A stretch of 45,313 nt of DNA, taken from contig NZ_SCQN01000016.1 of the NCBI RefSeq assembly GCF_004321985.1, positions 1 to 45,313 on the forward strand, given 5' to 3'. This document shows positions 17,657-26,585 of the stretch, piece by piece. The notes beneath the pieces are model-generated. The model saw only the letters and a program-made list of their open reading frames with translations, made no database searches and was not told the origin of the DNA. The DNA comes from Castellaniella sp. Its GTDB lineage: Bacteria; Pseudomonadota; Gammaproteobacteria; Burkholderiales; Burkholderiaceae_B. A program made the position numbers and the translations under genes. The stretch's first letter is position 1; every line of letters starts with the position of its first letter.

Positions 17657-18178
17657 ATGACGCCGACCGGCCAGGCCGCACCCGTGCTGGCTTACATCGG
17701 CCTGGGCGCCAATTTGGGCGACGCGGCCACCACCGTCCTCGCTGCTGCTCAGGCACTCCGGGTGGACGCCGAAACCGCGGCCCTGAGGCTGTCCGCGCTT
17801 TACTGCACCGCTCCTGTGGACAGTTCGGGGCCCGACTACGTGAACGCGGTGGCCGAAATCCGCACGACTCGCACCCCCTTCGCACTGCTGGCGGCGCTGC
17901 AGGCCATCGAAAACCTGTATGGCCGCGAGCGCCCATACCGAAACGCACCGCGCACGCTGGATCTGGACCTGCTCTGGTATGACGGACGCCACATCCAGTC
18001 CCCCACGCTGACGGTTCCGCACCCACGCATGCACGAACGGGCATTCGTGCTGCGGCCGCTGCAGGAGCTCTTCCCCGATCTGGTCCTGGACCAGGGCCCC
18101 ATTGCCGATCTTCTCGCCCGCTGTACGGGCCAGGCCGTGCAGCGGCTGGCAGCACAGGGTCCGGCCGGACGAAGCTGA
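17657..18178 (+). CDS. folK: HPPK (2-amino-4-hydroxy-6-hydroxymethyldihydropteridine pyrophosphokinase)
   Basis: This 173-residue cytoplasmic enzyme transfers pyrophosphate from ATP to the pterin precursor in folate synthesis. Motifs are IGLGANLGD, YxTxPVD-type SALYCTAPVDSSGPDYVN, RERPYRNAPRTLDLDLLWYDG (metal-binding Asp pair) and TVPHPRMHERAFVLRPL. It follows pcnB closely and precedes folA by 64 nt, pairing two folate-pathway genes. Length is typical. Confidence 0.97.
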   Translation: MTPTGQAAPVLAYIGLGANLGDAATTVLAAAQALRVDAETAALRLSALYCTAPVDSSGPDYVNAVAEIRTTRTPFALLAALQAIENLYGRERPYRNAPRTLDLDLLWYDGRHIQSPTLTVPHPRMHERAFVLRPLQELFPDLVLDQGPIADLLARCTGQAVQRLAAQGPAGRS

Positions 18179-18230
18179 AGGACCCGTGTCCCGGCCCTTT
18201 CAGCGTCACGGGGTGGGCCGGCAGCCGGGT

Positions 18231-18236
18231 TACACT
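18231..18236 (+). promoter_or_regulatory. -10-like hexamer of folA, 12 nt before the ATG
   Basis: TACACT begins exactly 12 nt before the folA ATG, the same geometry as at mutL and the cation efflux gene. There is no ribosome-binding site between it and the start, so a leaderless transcript is possible. Confidence 0.45.
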
Positions 18237-18242
18237 GCGCGC

Positions 18243-18755
18243 ATGAATGATCACGCACCCGCTGCCCGTCCGCTCATCCGCCTCGTGGTCGCCTACTGCG
18301 ACAACCGGGTCATCGGCCGGGACGGCACCATGCCCTGGCATCTGCCCTCGGATCTGGCCCACTTCAAGCGCAGCACGCTGGGCCATCCCATCCTGATGGG
18401 GCGCAAGACCTGGGCGTCGCTGCAGCGTCGGCCACTGCCGGGGCGCCGTAATCTGGTGCTGAGCCGGGACTCGGGCTTCACTGCGGAAGGCGCTGAATCC
18501 TTCACTGGCCTGGGAACCGCACTGGCGGCCTGCACCGGCGCCGAACGGGTGTGCGTCATCGGCGGTGAACAGCTCTTCCGCCTGGCGCTGCCCATGGCCG
18601 ACGAGATCGTGGCGACCGAAATCCATACGTCGATCGACGGCGATACCTGGTTTCCGGAGCTGGACGCGGGACAGTGGCGCGAGGCAGAGCGTCTGCCACA
18701 ACCGGCGGAAAACGGCCTCTCGTTTGACTTCGTGACCTACCAGCGGATCCGCTGA
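18243..18755 (+). CDS. folA: Dihydrofolate reductase
   Basis: This 170-residue NADPH-dependent enzyme regenerates tetrahydrofolate and is the trimethoprim target. Marks are VVAYCDNRVIGRDGTMPWHLP (folate site with the WHLPxDL motif; the acidic residue follows as SDLAHFK), MGRKTWASL (NADPH binding), LPGRRNLVLSRD and VIGGEQLF. The start at 18243 gives the normal length; the frame is open further upstream, but that part does not resemble DHFR. It lies 64 nt after folK. Confidence 0.97.
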   Translation: MNDHAPAARPLIRLVVAYCDNRVIGRDGTMPWHLPSDLAHFKRSTLGHPILMGRKTWASLQRRPLPGRRNLVLSRDSGFTAEGAESFTGLGTALAACTGAERVCVIGGEQLFRLALPMADEIVATEIHTSIDGDTWFPELDAGQWREAERLPQPAENGLSFDFVTYQRIR

Positions 18756-18844
18756 TCAGGGAAAGCGCGCTTGTGGGCGGGGCACGTCTGGCACAGAATG
18801 TGAAGTTCCTATCCTCCAACTCCATATTCCTCCATGAGGCTGCA

Positions 18845-20170
18845 ATGAGTACGCAATCCCCTCCCATCGATCTGTCCAATCTTTGGATGCCGTTTACGGC
18901 AAACCGCCAGTTCAAGGCACACCCGCGGCTGCTCAAGAGCGCGCAGGGGATGTACTACACGGCGGACGATGGCCACCGAATCCTGGACGGTACAGCCGGG
19001 CTGTGGTGCGTGAACGCCGGCCACGCCCGCCCCGAGATCATCAAAGCGATCACGCGCCAAGCGAGTCAGCTTGACTACGCCCCCAGCTTCCAGATCAGCC
19101 ACGAGGACTCTTTCCGCGCAGCATCGCGCGTGGCGGCGCTCATGCCGGACGGCCTGGACCGCATCTTCTTCACGAATTCCGGATCGGAGTCCGTGGACAC
19201 GGCGCTGAAGATCGCACTGGCCTACCACCGTGCCCGCGGCGAGGGCCAGCGTACACGTCTCATCGGTCGCGAACGCGGCTACCACGGGGTGGGGTTCGGC
19301 GGCATTTCGGTCGGGGGCATCTCGCCCAACCGCAAGACCTTTTCGGGCGTGCTGCTGCCCGGGGTGGACCACCTGCCGCACACGCACGCACCGGACCATA
19401 ACGCATTTTCACGCGGGCAGCCGGCCTGGGGGGCCCACCTGGCCGACGAACTCGAACGCATCGTGAATCTGCACGACGCTTCCACCATCGCCGCCGTCAT
19501 CGTGGAACCCATGGCGGGTTCCACAGGCGTGCTGGTGCCGCCAGTCGGGTACCTGGAACGCCTGCGCGAAATCACATCCAAATACGGTATCTTGCTGATT
19601 TTCGACGAAGTCATCACTGCCTTCGGCCGATTGGGCGCGGCCACTGCCAGCGGGCGCTTCGGCGTCACACCGGATCTGATCACGATGGCCAAAGGCATCA
19701 GCAACGCCGCCATTCCAGCCGGCGCCGTGGCGGTCCAGCGCGGCATCTACGACACCATCCTGTCGGCCAGCCATAGCGGCATCGAGTTCTTCCACGGCTA
19801 TACCTATTCGGCCCACCCCATGGCCACGGCAGCGATCCTGGCGGCGCTGGACATCTACGAACACGACGGGCTGTTCCAGCGCGCCGATTCACTGTCCAAG
19901 CTCTTCGAGGACGCCGCCCACAGCCTGCGTGGTCGACCCAACGTCATCGACGTCCGAAATATCGGACTGGTGGCCGGCATCGAACTCGCCCCCCGCGAGG
20001 GCGCACCCGGTGCGCGCGCAGCCGAGGTCTTCTCACGCTGCTTCGACCGAGGAGTCCTGGTGCGCTACACCGGCGATACGCTGGCTTTCTCGCCACCGCT
20101 CATCATCGAAGAATCCCAGATCCACGAGATGTTCGACACGGTATCCGAGGTGCTGGGCGAAATCGCCTGA
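18845..20170 (+). CDS. Omega-amino acid (beta-alanine):pyruvate transaminase
   Basis: This 441-residue class III PLP aminotransferase should move the amino group of beta-alanine or another omega-amino acid to pyruvate. It closely follows the Pseudomonas omega-amino acid:pyruvate enzyme: LWMPFTANRQF, GLWCVNAGHARPE, NSGSESVDTALK, GRERGYHGVGFGG, VEPMAGSTGVL, the PLP aspartate in LLIFDEVITAFGR, and the lysine in ITMAKGISNAAIPAG. The start at 18845 is chosen for its AGG site and the match to homologues. The gene stands alone with its own terminator. A link to polyamine or beta-alanine use is plausible given the decarboxylase further right, but is not shown. Confidence 0.9.
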   Translation: MSTQSPPIDLSNLWMPFTANRQFKAHPRLLKSAQGMYYTADDGHRILDGTAGLWCVNAGHARPEIIKAITRQASQLDYAPSFQISHEDSFRAASRVAALMPDGLDRIFFTNSGSESVDTALKIALAYHRARGEGQRTRLIGRERGYHGVGFGGISVGGISPNRKTFSGVLLPGVDHLPHTHAPDHNAFSRGQPAWGAHLADELERIVNLHDASTIAAVIVEPMAGSTGVLVPPVGYLERLREITSKYGILLIFDEVITAFGRLGAATASGRFGVTPDLITMAKGISNAAIPAGAVAVQRGIYDTILSASHSGIEFFHGYTYSAHPMATAAILAALDIYEHDGLFQRADSLSKLFEDAAHSLRGRPNVIDVRNIGLVAGIELAPREGAPGARAAEVFSRCFDRGVLVRYTGDTLAFSPPLIIEESQIHEMFDTVSEVLGEIA

Positions 20171-20199
20171 CCCCGACCGCTCGCCATCACCACACACAA

Positions 20200-20241
20200 C
20201 TTGCCCCTGTCCTGCGAAATGCAGGACAGGGGCAAGGTTTT
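20200..20241 (+). terminator. Strong intrinsic terminator after the transaminase
   Basis: A perfect 16-bp stem (20200-20215 with 20221-20236) closes a GAAAT loop and is followed by TTTT. It ends the plus-strand transaminase transcript and separates it from the convergent tautomerase gene. Confidence 0.92.
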
Positions 20242-20314
20242 CTACATAGCCGACGGATTTACAGGCGACGGATAGCCGACCCAGCCCTCCGCCGCATGGC
20301 CGAAATTTCCAGCG

Positions 20315-20536
20315 TCAGGACTTTCCCGCCGAAGCCTTCGCCCGCGCCCGCATCGCTGTCACGGTCTCGCCGCCGATTCCCCAGCTATCAGTGTCGACTT
20401 CCTCGATCACCACAAAGGTGGTCTTGGGATTCTTTCCCAGCACGTCCACCAGAAGCTGCGTGGCGCCCTGGATGAGCTTGGCCTTCTGCTCGGCCGTCGC
20501 ACCTTCCCGGGTGATCTTGATGTTGACGAATGGCAT
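20315..20536 (-). CDS. 4-oxalocrotonate tautomerase family protein
   Basis: This 73-residue small enzyme has the catalytic amino-terminal proline exposed after Met removal (MPFVNIKITREG). The remaining marks, AEQKAKLIQGATQLLVDVLGK and FVVIEEVDTDSWGIGGE, are those of the 4-OT/DmpI group, which tautomerises enol-keto acids. No aromatic degradation genes are nearby, so its substrate is unknown. A GGGGA site lies 7 nt before the ATG. Two terminator-like hairpins separate it from gcvP upstream, so it probably has its own promoter or depends on read-through. Confidence 0.9.
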   Translation of the reverse strand: MPFVNIKITREGATAEQKAKLIQGATQLLVDVLGKNPKTTFVVIEEVDTDSWGIGGETVTAMRARAKASAGKS

Positions 20537-20564
20537 GTCGAAGTCCCCTGTTTTCGTGTGATGT

Positions 20565-20589
20565 AAAAAGGCCCCGCCGCCGTGGCGGG
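20565..20589 (-). terminator. Second terminator-like hairpin downstream of gcvP
   Basis: On the minus strand a 6-bp stem (CCCGCC with GGCGGG, 20573-20589) is followed by GCCTTTTT. It lies just beyond another terminator and 29 nt before the tautomerase start codon. Confidence 0.6.
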
Positions 20590-20596
20590 ATCAAAT

Positions 20597-20630
20597 GGAA
20601 AAGGCACCGGGCCAGCCAGCCCGGCGCCTT
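20597..20630 (-). terminator. Terminator of the gcvTHP operon
   Basis: On the minus strand a 12-bp stem with one G-U pair (20630-20619 with 20612-20601) closes a 6-nt loop and runs into CCTTTTCC. It lies 11 nt after the gcvP stop codon. Confidence 0.8.
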
Positions 20631-20640
20631 CGCGACCACC

Positions 20641-23526
20641 CTAAGCCGTGACGCGTTCCTCGTCTGGCAGATAGGCTTCCACCGGCGGGCAGGCGCAGCT
20701 GAGGTTGCGGTCCCCCCAGGCATTATCCACCCGCGCAACCGGCGGCCAGTACTTGCGCGCCGCCAGGCCCGGAACGGGGTAGGCAGCCTGCTCGCGCGTG
20801 TAGGGGTGAGTCCAGTCCTGCACCAGCAGCACCGACGCCGGGTGCGGCGCGTTGACCAGCACGTTGTCGCCGGCGGTCTGCTCACCGCGTTCGACAGAGG
20901 CGATCTCCGCGCGAATCGCAATCATGGCCTCGATGAAGCGGTCGAGTTCCTCCAGTCCCTCGGATTCCGTGGGTTCCACCATCAGCGTGCCCGGTACCGG
21001 AAAGCTCATGGTCGGCGCGTGGAAGCCATAGTCCATCAGACGCTTGGCGATGTCCTCGGCGTCGATGCCACTGACTTCCTTGATTGGACGGACATCCAGG
21101 ATGCACTCGTGCGCCACCCGACCGTTCGCGCCCGCGTACAGGATGGGGTAATACGGCGCCAGGCGTGCCGCCAGGTAGTTGGCGTTCAGGATCGCCACCT
21201 GAGTTGCGCGCCGCAGGCCGGCGGCCCCCATCATGGCAATGTACATATACGAGATCGGCAGGATGCTGGCCGAACCATAGGGTGCCGCCGACACCGGGCC
21301 GGACTGGCCGGCTGGCAGGCGACCGTCTTCCCCCACCACACCAGGCAGGTACGGTGCCAGGTGCTCGCGCACCGCCACGGGGCCCACGCCTGGGCCGCCA
21401 CCGCCATGCGGAATGCAGAAGGTCTTGTGCAGGTTCAGGTGCGAAACGTCTGAACCGAATCGCCCAGGACGTGCCACGCCCACCAGCGCATTCATGTTGG
21501 CGCCGTCCAGATAGACCTGACCGCCTGCTTCGTGAACGAGGTCGCAGATCTCGGTGACGGTCGTCTCGAACACGCCATGCGTGGACGGATAGGTAATCAT
21601 GAGCGCCGCAAGCCTGTCGCCCACCTGGGAGATCTTCGCGCGCAGATCCGCCATGTCGATGCTGCCGTCGGCAGACGAAGCCACGACCACGACATCCATG
21701 CCGGCCAGGTGCGCCGACGCGGGATTGGTGCCATGGGCAGAGGCTGGGATCAGGCAGACATTACGCTGATGATCTCCATTGGCCCGGTGATAGCCGCGGA
21801 TGGCGAGCAGCCCCGCGTACTCGCCCTGGGCGCCGGAATTGGGCTGCAAGCTGACGCGGTCATATCCGGTGATCTCGCACAGGGCGGCCGACAGGCGCTC
21901 GATGAGTTCCTGGTAGCCCTGGGCCTGGCCGGCTGGCGCAAAAGGATGCATGTCGCCAAATTCGGACCAGGTGATGGGGATCATCTCAGCCGTTGCATTG
22001 AGCTTCATGGTGCAGGAGCCCAAGGGGATCATGGAGCGATCCAGCGCGAGATCTTTGTCGGCCAGGGACCGGAGGTAACGCAGCATGTCGGTTTCGGACT
22101 TCACGCGCGAGAATGCCGGGTGCGCCAGGATCGCGCCCTGGCGACGCAGCGCGGACGGGATGCCGTCGCCCACACGGGCAAAGTCCGGTACGGCGCGGTT
22201 GGCGCCCGTAGCCGACGACAGCACGCCGACCAGAGTCTCGATGTCGGCTTCGCCCACCGTCTCATCCAGCGACAAGGCAACGTGGGTCTCGTCGACATGG
22301 CGCAGATTCATGCCGCCGTCCACGGCCGCATCCAGCACTGCCTGAGTGCGGGCGCCGGTGTCCAGCAGCAGCGTATCGAAATGGCTGTCGTTGCAGACTT
22401 TCAGGCCACAGGCCTTCAGGGCGGTGGCGAGCTGCGCGGTATGCGTCGCCACGCGTTGCGCGATGCGCGCAATGCCCTTGGGGCCGTGCCAGACGGCATA
22501 CATGGCGGCCATGACGGCCAGCAGGACCTGAGCCGTGCAGATATTGGACGTCGCTTTCTCGCGGCGGATATGCTGCTCGCGGGTCTGCAACGCCAGGCGT
22601 AGCGCAGGCTCGCCGCGCGCGTCCTGAGACACCCCGACCAGACGGCCGGGCAGATTGCGCTTGTAGGCATCCTTGCAGGCCATGAATCCGGCATGCGGCC
22701 CGCCGTACCCCATGGGAACGCCAAAGCGCTGTGTGGAACCTACTGCAATGTCCGCCCCCCACTGACCCGGAGGCGTGAGCAGCGCCAGCGCCAGCAGATC
22801 GGTAGCGACCGCCACGACGGCACCCGCTGCATGAGCCTGTTCGACCAGGGCACGATAGTCCGCCACGCCGCCCAGGCTATGGGGGTATTGCAGCAGCACG
22901 CCAAAGCACTCGGGCAGGCCTTGTGATTCGTCGCCCACCACCAGTTCGATGTCCAATCCTGCCGCCCGTGTGCGCACGACTTCCAGCGTCTGCGGGTGCA
23001 CATGTTTCGAGACGAAGAAGTCCTTTGATTTGGCGCGCGACACTCGGCGCGCCAGCGTCATGGCTTCAGCCGCCGCGGTTGCCTCGTCCAGCAGCGAGGA
23101 ATTGGCAATGTCCAGACCGGTCAGATCGGCCACCATGGTCTGGTAGATGAGCAGGGCTTCCAGGCGCCCCTGGGAGATCTCGGGCTGGTACGGCGTGTAG
23201 GCCGTATACCAGGCCGGGTTTTCGAGGATATTGCGCAGGATCACGTGCGGCACATAGGTGCCGTAATAGCCTTGACCGATGTAGCTGCGCAGCACCTGGT
23301 TGCGGGCAGCCACCGCCTTCAGATCCGCCAGGGCCTCGACTTCGCCAAAAGGCCCGGGCAAGTCCAGGTACGGCGCTTCGGACAGAATATTGCCAGGGAC
23401 CACTTCGCGGACCAGCGCATCCAGGCTGGCGACGCCGACAGCGGCCAACATGGCTTGTTGGTCCTCTTCGGCCGGCCCGATATGACGGGATACAAATTCG
23501 GAATGCATGGCGGAATCGCGCAGCAT
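20641..23526 (-). CDS. gcvP: Glycine dehydrogenase (decarboxylating), P protein
   Basis: This 961-residue PLP enzyme of the glycine cleavage system decarboxylates glycine and passes the aminomethyl group to the lipoyl arm of GcvH. It is the fused alpha-beta form. Visible marks are [17 protein letters not shown] at the N-terminus, [34 protein letters not shown] and the PLP lysine near residue 700 in [18 protein letters not shown] chose the ATG at 23526, which has a GGAGAA site; an in-frame TTG at 23544 is unlikely. It is the last gene of gcvT-gcvH-gcvP, 39 nt after gcvH, and ends at a strong terminator. The whole operon is under the glycine riboswitch. Confidence 0.97.
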   Translation of the reverse strand: MLRDSAMHSEFVSRHIGPAEEDQQAMLAAVGVASLDALVREVVPGNILSEAPYLDLPGPFGEVEALADLKAVAARNQVLRSYIGQGYYGTYVPHVILRNILENPAWYTAYTPYQPEISQGRLEALLIYQTMVADLTGLDIANSSLLDEATAAAEAMTLARRVSRAKSKDFFVSKHVHPQTLEVVRTRAAGLDIELVVGDESQGLPECFGVLLQYPHSLGGVADYRALVEQAHAAGAVVAVATDLLALALLTPPGQWGADIAVGSTQRFGVPMGYGGPHAGFMACKDAYKRNLPGRLVGVSQDARGEPALRLALQTREQHIRREKATSNICTAQVLLAVMAAMYAVWHGPKGIARIAQRVATHTAQLATALKACGLKVCNDSHFDTLLLDTGARTQAVLDAAVDGGMNLRHVDETHVALSLDETVGEADIETLVGVLSSATGANRAVPDFARVGDGIPSALRRQGAILAHPAFSRVKSETDMLRYLRSLADKDLALDRSMIPLGSCTMKLNATAEMIPITWSEFGDMHPFAPAGQAQGYQELIERLSAALCEITGYDRVSLQPNSGAQGEYAGLLAIRGYHRANGDHQRNVCLIPASAHGTNPASAHLAGMDVVVVASSADGSIDMADLRAKISQVGDRLAALMITYPSTHGVFETTVTEICDLVHEAGGQVYLDGANMNALVGVARPGRFGSDVSHLNLHKTFCIPHGGGGPGVGPVAVREHLAPYLPGVVGEDGRLPAGQSGPVSAAPYGSASILPISYMYIAMMGAAGLRRATQVAILNANYLAARLAPYYPILYAGANGRVAHECILDVRPIKEVSGIDAEDIAKRLMDYGFHAPTMSFPVPGTLMVEPTESEGLEELDRFIEAMIAIRAEIASVERGEQTAGDNVLVNAPHPASVLLVQDWTHPYTREQAAYPVPGLAARKYWPPVARVDNAWGDRNLSCACPPVEAYLPDEERVTA

Positions 23527-23565
23527 GGAGTTCTCCGGGATCAATCTGGGTGATTCGAATGCAGT

Positions 23566-23937
23566 TCAGGCCTGTGCCTCGTAGGCGGCGGCATCCAGCA
23601 GCCCGTCGATATCCGCCGGGTTGTCAGCGCGGATCTTGAAGATCCAGTGGTCATAGGCGGCTTCGTTGATGAGGGCCGGCTGGTCGTTCAGCGTCTCATT
23701 GAAGGCGATGATTTCGCCCGCAACCGGCGCGTAGATGTCTGAGGCGGCCTTGACCGACTCGACCACGGCCGCGTTGTCGCCAGCAGCGACCTTGGAGCCG
23801 ATCTGTACGTCACCGACGAACACCAGGTCGCCGAGCTGATCCTGGGCGTCGTCGGTGATGCCGACCAGGAAGCAGTCGCCGTCGGCCTTGACCCACTCGT
23901 GGGACGTCGTGTATTTGCGATCGTTGGGAATGGACAT
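23566..23937 (-). CDS. gcvH: Glycine cleavage system H protein
   Basis: This 123-residue lipoyl carrier shuttles the aminomethyl intermediate between P, T and L proteins. The lipoylated lysine is K63 in ESVKAASD. The start aligns as SIPNDRKYTTSHEWVK, and GDLVFVGDVQIGSKV and APVAGEIIAFNE are the typical hammerhead strands. It lies 46 nt after gcvT and 39 nt before gcvP. Confidence 0.98.
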   Translation of the reverse strand: MSIPNDRKYTTSHEWVKADGDCFLVGITDDAQDQLGDLVFVGDVQIGSKVAAGDNAAVVESVKAASDIYAPVAGEIIAFNETLNDQPALINEAAYDHWIFKIRADNPADIDGLLDAAAYEAQA

Positions 23938-23983
23938 GATGGATCCCTGAAAATGAAAGAATGGAAGAAAGTTGATCGGGTGA

Positions 23984-25066
23984 TCAGGCCAGGACTTTGC
24001 CGTTGCGCACAAAGGGCGGGCGCACGATCTGTGCCGGGACCCATTTGCCGCGAATTTCGATCTCGGCCCGATCGCCCGGTACCGAGCCCACCGGCACGCG
24101 GGCCAAACCGACCGAAACCCCCATGGTCGGCGCCATGGTGCCGCTGGTCACCTGGCCTTCACCCTGCGCAGTGCGCACCTTCATGTGGCCGCGCATGATG
24201 CCGCGCTCCAGCAGCTTCAGGCCCACCAGCTCGCGCACGGCAGGCGCGGCTTCCAGCGCCTGACGGCCGATGAAATCCCGCTCGGGGTCCTTCAGCGATA
24301 CCGTCCAGGCCAGCCCCGATTCGAGCGGGTGGACCGTTTCGTCCATGTCGTTACCGTACAGATTCATGCCGGCCTCAAGCCGCAGCGTGTCGCGCGCGCC
24401 CAGGCCACAGGGATGAACACCGGCTGCCAGCAGAGCGTCCCAAAACGACTTCACCGCAATGGCCGGCAGGACGATCTCGAACCCGTCTTCGCCGGTGTAC
24501 CCGGTGCGGGCCACCAGGGTGTTCTCGTCGACCAGCGCCCCCGTGAACGGTTTCAGGTCCTGGGTCGCGGGCTTCCATTCCGGGTGCACGGCCCAGACCG
24601 TCTCGCGCGCTTTCGGACCCTGGACGGCCAGCATGGCCAGGTCACGCCGGGGAGTGGCCGTCACCCCGTAGGCAGCCGCCTGTTCACGGATCCAGGCGGT
24701 GTCCTTGTCCGCCGTTCCGGCGTTCACCACCATGCGCCAGCGATCCGGAGCGAAGAAATAGGTGATCAGATCATCGATCACCCCGCCGTCCGGACGCAGC
24801 ATGCAGGAATACAAGGCCTTGCCGGGATGGCCGACGATTTTGGCCACATCATTGGCCAACAGATGACGCAGGAAATCCAGCGCGCGGTCGCCGGTGATAT
24901 CCAGGTTGAGCATGTGCGAGACATCGAACACGCCTACGGACTGACGCACAGCGTGGTGTTCCTCGAGCAGCGAGCCGTAGGACAGCGGCATGTCCCAGCC
25001 ACCAAAATCAACGATCTTGGCGCCCAGGGCGACATGGGTCTGGAACAAAGGGGTCTGGGCGGGCAT
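23984..25066 (-). CDS. gcvT: Aminomethyltransferase, T protein
   Basis: This 360-residue enzyme takes the aminomethyl group from GcvH, releases ammonia and makes methylene-tetrahydrofolate. Marks are FGGWDMPLSYGS, HHAVRQSVGVFDVSHM, the catalytic/folate region YTGEDGFEIVLP, GLGARDTLRLEAGMNLYGND and the C-terminal VGLARVP. The start at 25066 has GGAG five nt upstream, directly next to a sequence that can pair with the riboswitch. It is the first gene of the gcv operon. Confidence 0.97.
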   Translation of the reverse strand: MPAQTPLFQTHVALGAKIVDFGGWDMPLSYGSLLEEHHAVRQSVGVFDVSHMLNLDITGDRALDFLRHLLANDVAKIVGHPGKALYSCMLRPDGGVIDDLITYFFAPDRWRMVVNAGTADKDTAWIREQAAAYGVTATPRRDLAMLAVQGPKARETVWAVHPEWKPATQDLKPFTGALVDENTLVARTGYTGEDGFEIVLPAIAVKSFWDALLAAGVHPCGLGARDTLRLEAGMNLYGNDMDETVHPLESGLAWTVSLKDPERDFIGRQALEAAPAVRELVGLKLLERGIMRGHMKVRTAQGEGQVTSGTMAPTMGVSVGLARVPVGSVPGDRAEIEIRGKWVPAQIVRPPFVRNGKVLA

Positions 25067-25114
25067 GGAGACTCCGGACAATAGAATGGGGGCGGCACAG
25101 GTGCCGGCAACGCC

Positions 25115-25310
25115 CTTCTGTCCTTTTGCCTGAGAGTTGCCCCGCCACTGCTGGGGGTTCACCTTCGGCGCCCGCCCAAACCAGGGCGGGTCTCTCCAGA
25201 ATGCTGCGATGCGTGCACGGCATCATGCGGGTGGTACGGGGTGCCTGAGCGATTCTGGGCGAATTGCGCCTTCGGCGGCCACCCCATCGGGCGGCACTCT
25301 CCCACCCACA
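25115..25310 (-). promoter_or_regulatory. Tandem glycine riboswitch upstream of gcvT
   Basis: Two glycine aptamers follow each other in the gcvT leader (minus strand). Aptamer I (about 25308-25229) has GGGAGAG, the core GCCGCCGAAGG then GCAA, and CTCAGGCA closing on GTACCACCC. Aptamer II (about 25201-25115) has TCTGGAGAGA, GCCGAAGG, CAACTCTCAGGC and AAAAGGACAGAA. This is the classic cooperative tandem that turns on glycine cleavage genes. No terminator follows, and the leader sequence next to the ribosome-binding site can pair with the end of aptamer II, so control is probably translational. It fills most of the 313-nt gap between gcvT and the CoA-transferase gene. Confidence 0.95.
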
Positions 25311-25330
25311 TCGGGTGACAGCAAGGGCAA

Positions 25331-25360
25331 AGCATACTCTGAAAACCCACCGCCCAACAA
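25331..25360 (-). promoter_or_regulatory. Candidate promoter of the gcv operon
   Basis: On the minus strand TTGTTG (25360-25355) and TATGCT (25336-25331) are 18 nt apart. The predicted start site near 25324 lies just before aptamer I, as expected for a riboswitch leader. Confidence 0.6.
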
Positions 25361-25379
25361 TCGAAAAAACGCAGTGAAA

Positions 25380-26585
25380 TCAGATGTAACCGAGCGCTCG
25401 CCAGCGTGCCTGAATCTCGGCATCCACGCCCAGTTCGTCCAAGACGTCTCGGGTATCCTGGCCCAGGTCGGGCGCCTGACGCTCGATCCCGCCCGGCGTC
25501 GCGGACAGCTTGGGCACGATGCCCGGAACCTGGCAAGGCGTCCCGTCGGCCAGCGGCTGATCCAGGATCATGCCGCGCGCGCGGTAATGCGGATCGGCGG
25601 CGATGTCCGCCACGTTGTAGATGCGCCCGGCCGGAATGCGCGCCGCATTGAGTACGTCCAGCGCCTGATCCTGGGTACGGCCGGCCGCCCACTCGCCGAT
25701 CGCGGCGTCGAGGCGGGCCACCTGGGCCACACGCCCGGGGTTGTGCGCCAGCGCCGGATCAGCCCCCAGATCCTCACGGCCGATGGCCCGCATCAGCCGT
25801 TGAAAGATGCTGTCGCCATTGCCGGCGATCAACACATAGCCATCCTGGCAAGCATAGGCGCTGGTGGGCGCAATACCGGGCAGGCTGCTGCCAGCCGGCT
25901 GCCGGATTTCGCCAAAGACGGCGTATTCCGGCAACAGGCTCTCCATCATGTTGAAAACAGATTCGTACAGCGCCACATCCACCATCTGCCCCACGCCCTG
26001 CTGATCGCGGCTGCGCAACGCCAACAGCACGCCGATCACGCCATGCAGCGCCGACAGGGAATCCCCGATCGACACGCCCACACGCACCGGCGGACGGCCG
26101 GGCTCGCCGCTGAGATAGCGCAACCCGCCCATGGCCTCGGCCACCACGCCGAAGCCCGGCCGGTCGCGATAGGGGCCGGTCTGTCCGTACCCCGAGACGC
26201 GCAGCATGACCAGCCGCGGATAGAGTTCGTGCAGCGCCTCCCAGCCCAGGCCCCACGATTCGAGCGTGCCAGGCTTGAAATTCTCGACCACCACGTCGCA
26301 CTCGCCCACCAGGCGGCGCACCAGATCCTGGATCTCGGGTTGTCGCAGGTCCAGGGTGACGGACTTCTTGTTGCGCGACTGGACCTGCCACCAGACGGAG
26401 GTGCCCTGGTGCAGCAACCGCCAGTTGCGCAGGGGGTCTCCCTGGCCGGGTGGCTCGATCTTGATGACCTCGGCGCCGAATTCACCCAGGATCTTGGCGG
26501 CGAACGGGCCTGCAATCAGCTGCCCCATTTCGAGCACGCGGATGCCCGACAGGGGCTTGGGCTGCGCCGCCTTCGGGTCAGGCAT
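25380..26585 (-). CDS. CaiB/BaiF family CoA-transferase (class III)
   Basis: This 401-residue enzyme should move CoA between carboxylic acids through an aspartyl-CoA intermediate. Marks are LSGIRVLEMGQLIAGPFAAK, EFGAEVIKIEPPGQGD, RNKKSVTLDL, VVENFKPGTLESWGLG, and the probable catalytic aspartate D175 in GDSLSALHG, then GRTQDQALDVLNAARIPAG near the C-terminus. The substrate acid is unknown. The ATG at 26585 lies inside the end of the decarboxylase gene (8-nt overlap), so translation is coupled to it. No acyl-CoA dehydrogenase or hydratase is nearby, so the pathway cannot be named. Confidence 0.92.
   Translation of the reverse strand: MPDPKAAQPKPLSGIRVLEMGQLIAGPFAAKILGEFGAEVIKIEPPGQGDPLRNWRLLHQGTSVWWQVQSRNKKSVTLDLRQPEIQDLVRRLVGECDVVVENFKPGTLESWGLGWEALHELYPRLVMLRVSGYGQTGPYRDRPGFGVVAEAMGGLRYLSGEPGRPPVRVGVSIGDSLSALHGVIGVLLALRSRDQQGVGQMVDVALYESVFNMMESLLPEYAVFGEIRQPAGSSLPGIAPTSAYACQDGYVLIAGNGDSIFQRLMRAIGREDLGADPALAHNPGRVAQVARLDAAIGEWAAGRTQDQALDVLNAARIPAGRIYNVADIAADPHYRARGMILDQPLADGTPCQVPGIVPKLSATPGGIERQAPDLGQDTRDVLDELGVDAEIQARWRALGYI

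Noticed and set aside
20315-20536. A role for the tautomerase in an aromatic degradation pathway
   Set aside because: No dioxygenase, hydratase or decarboxylase of a meta-cleavage pathway is nearby, so only the family name is given.
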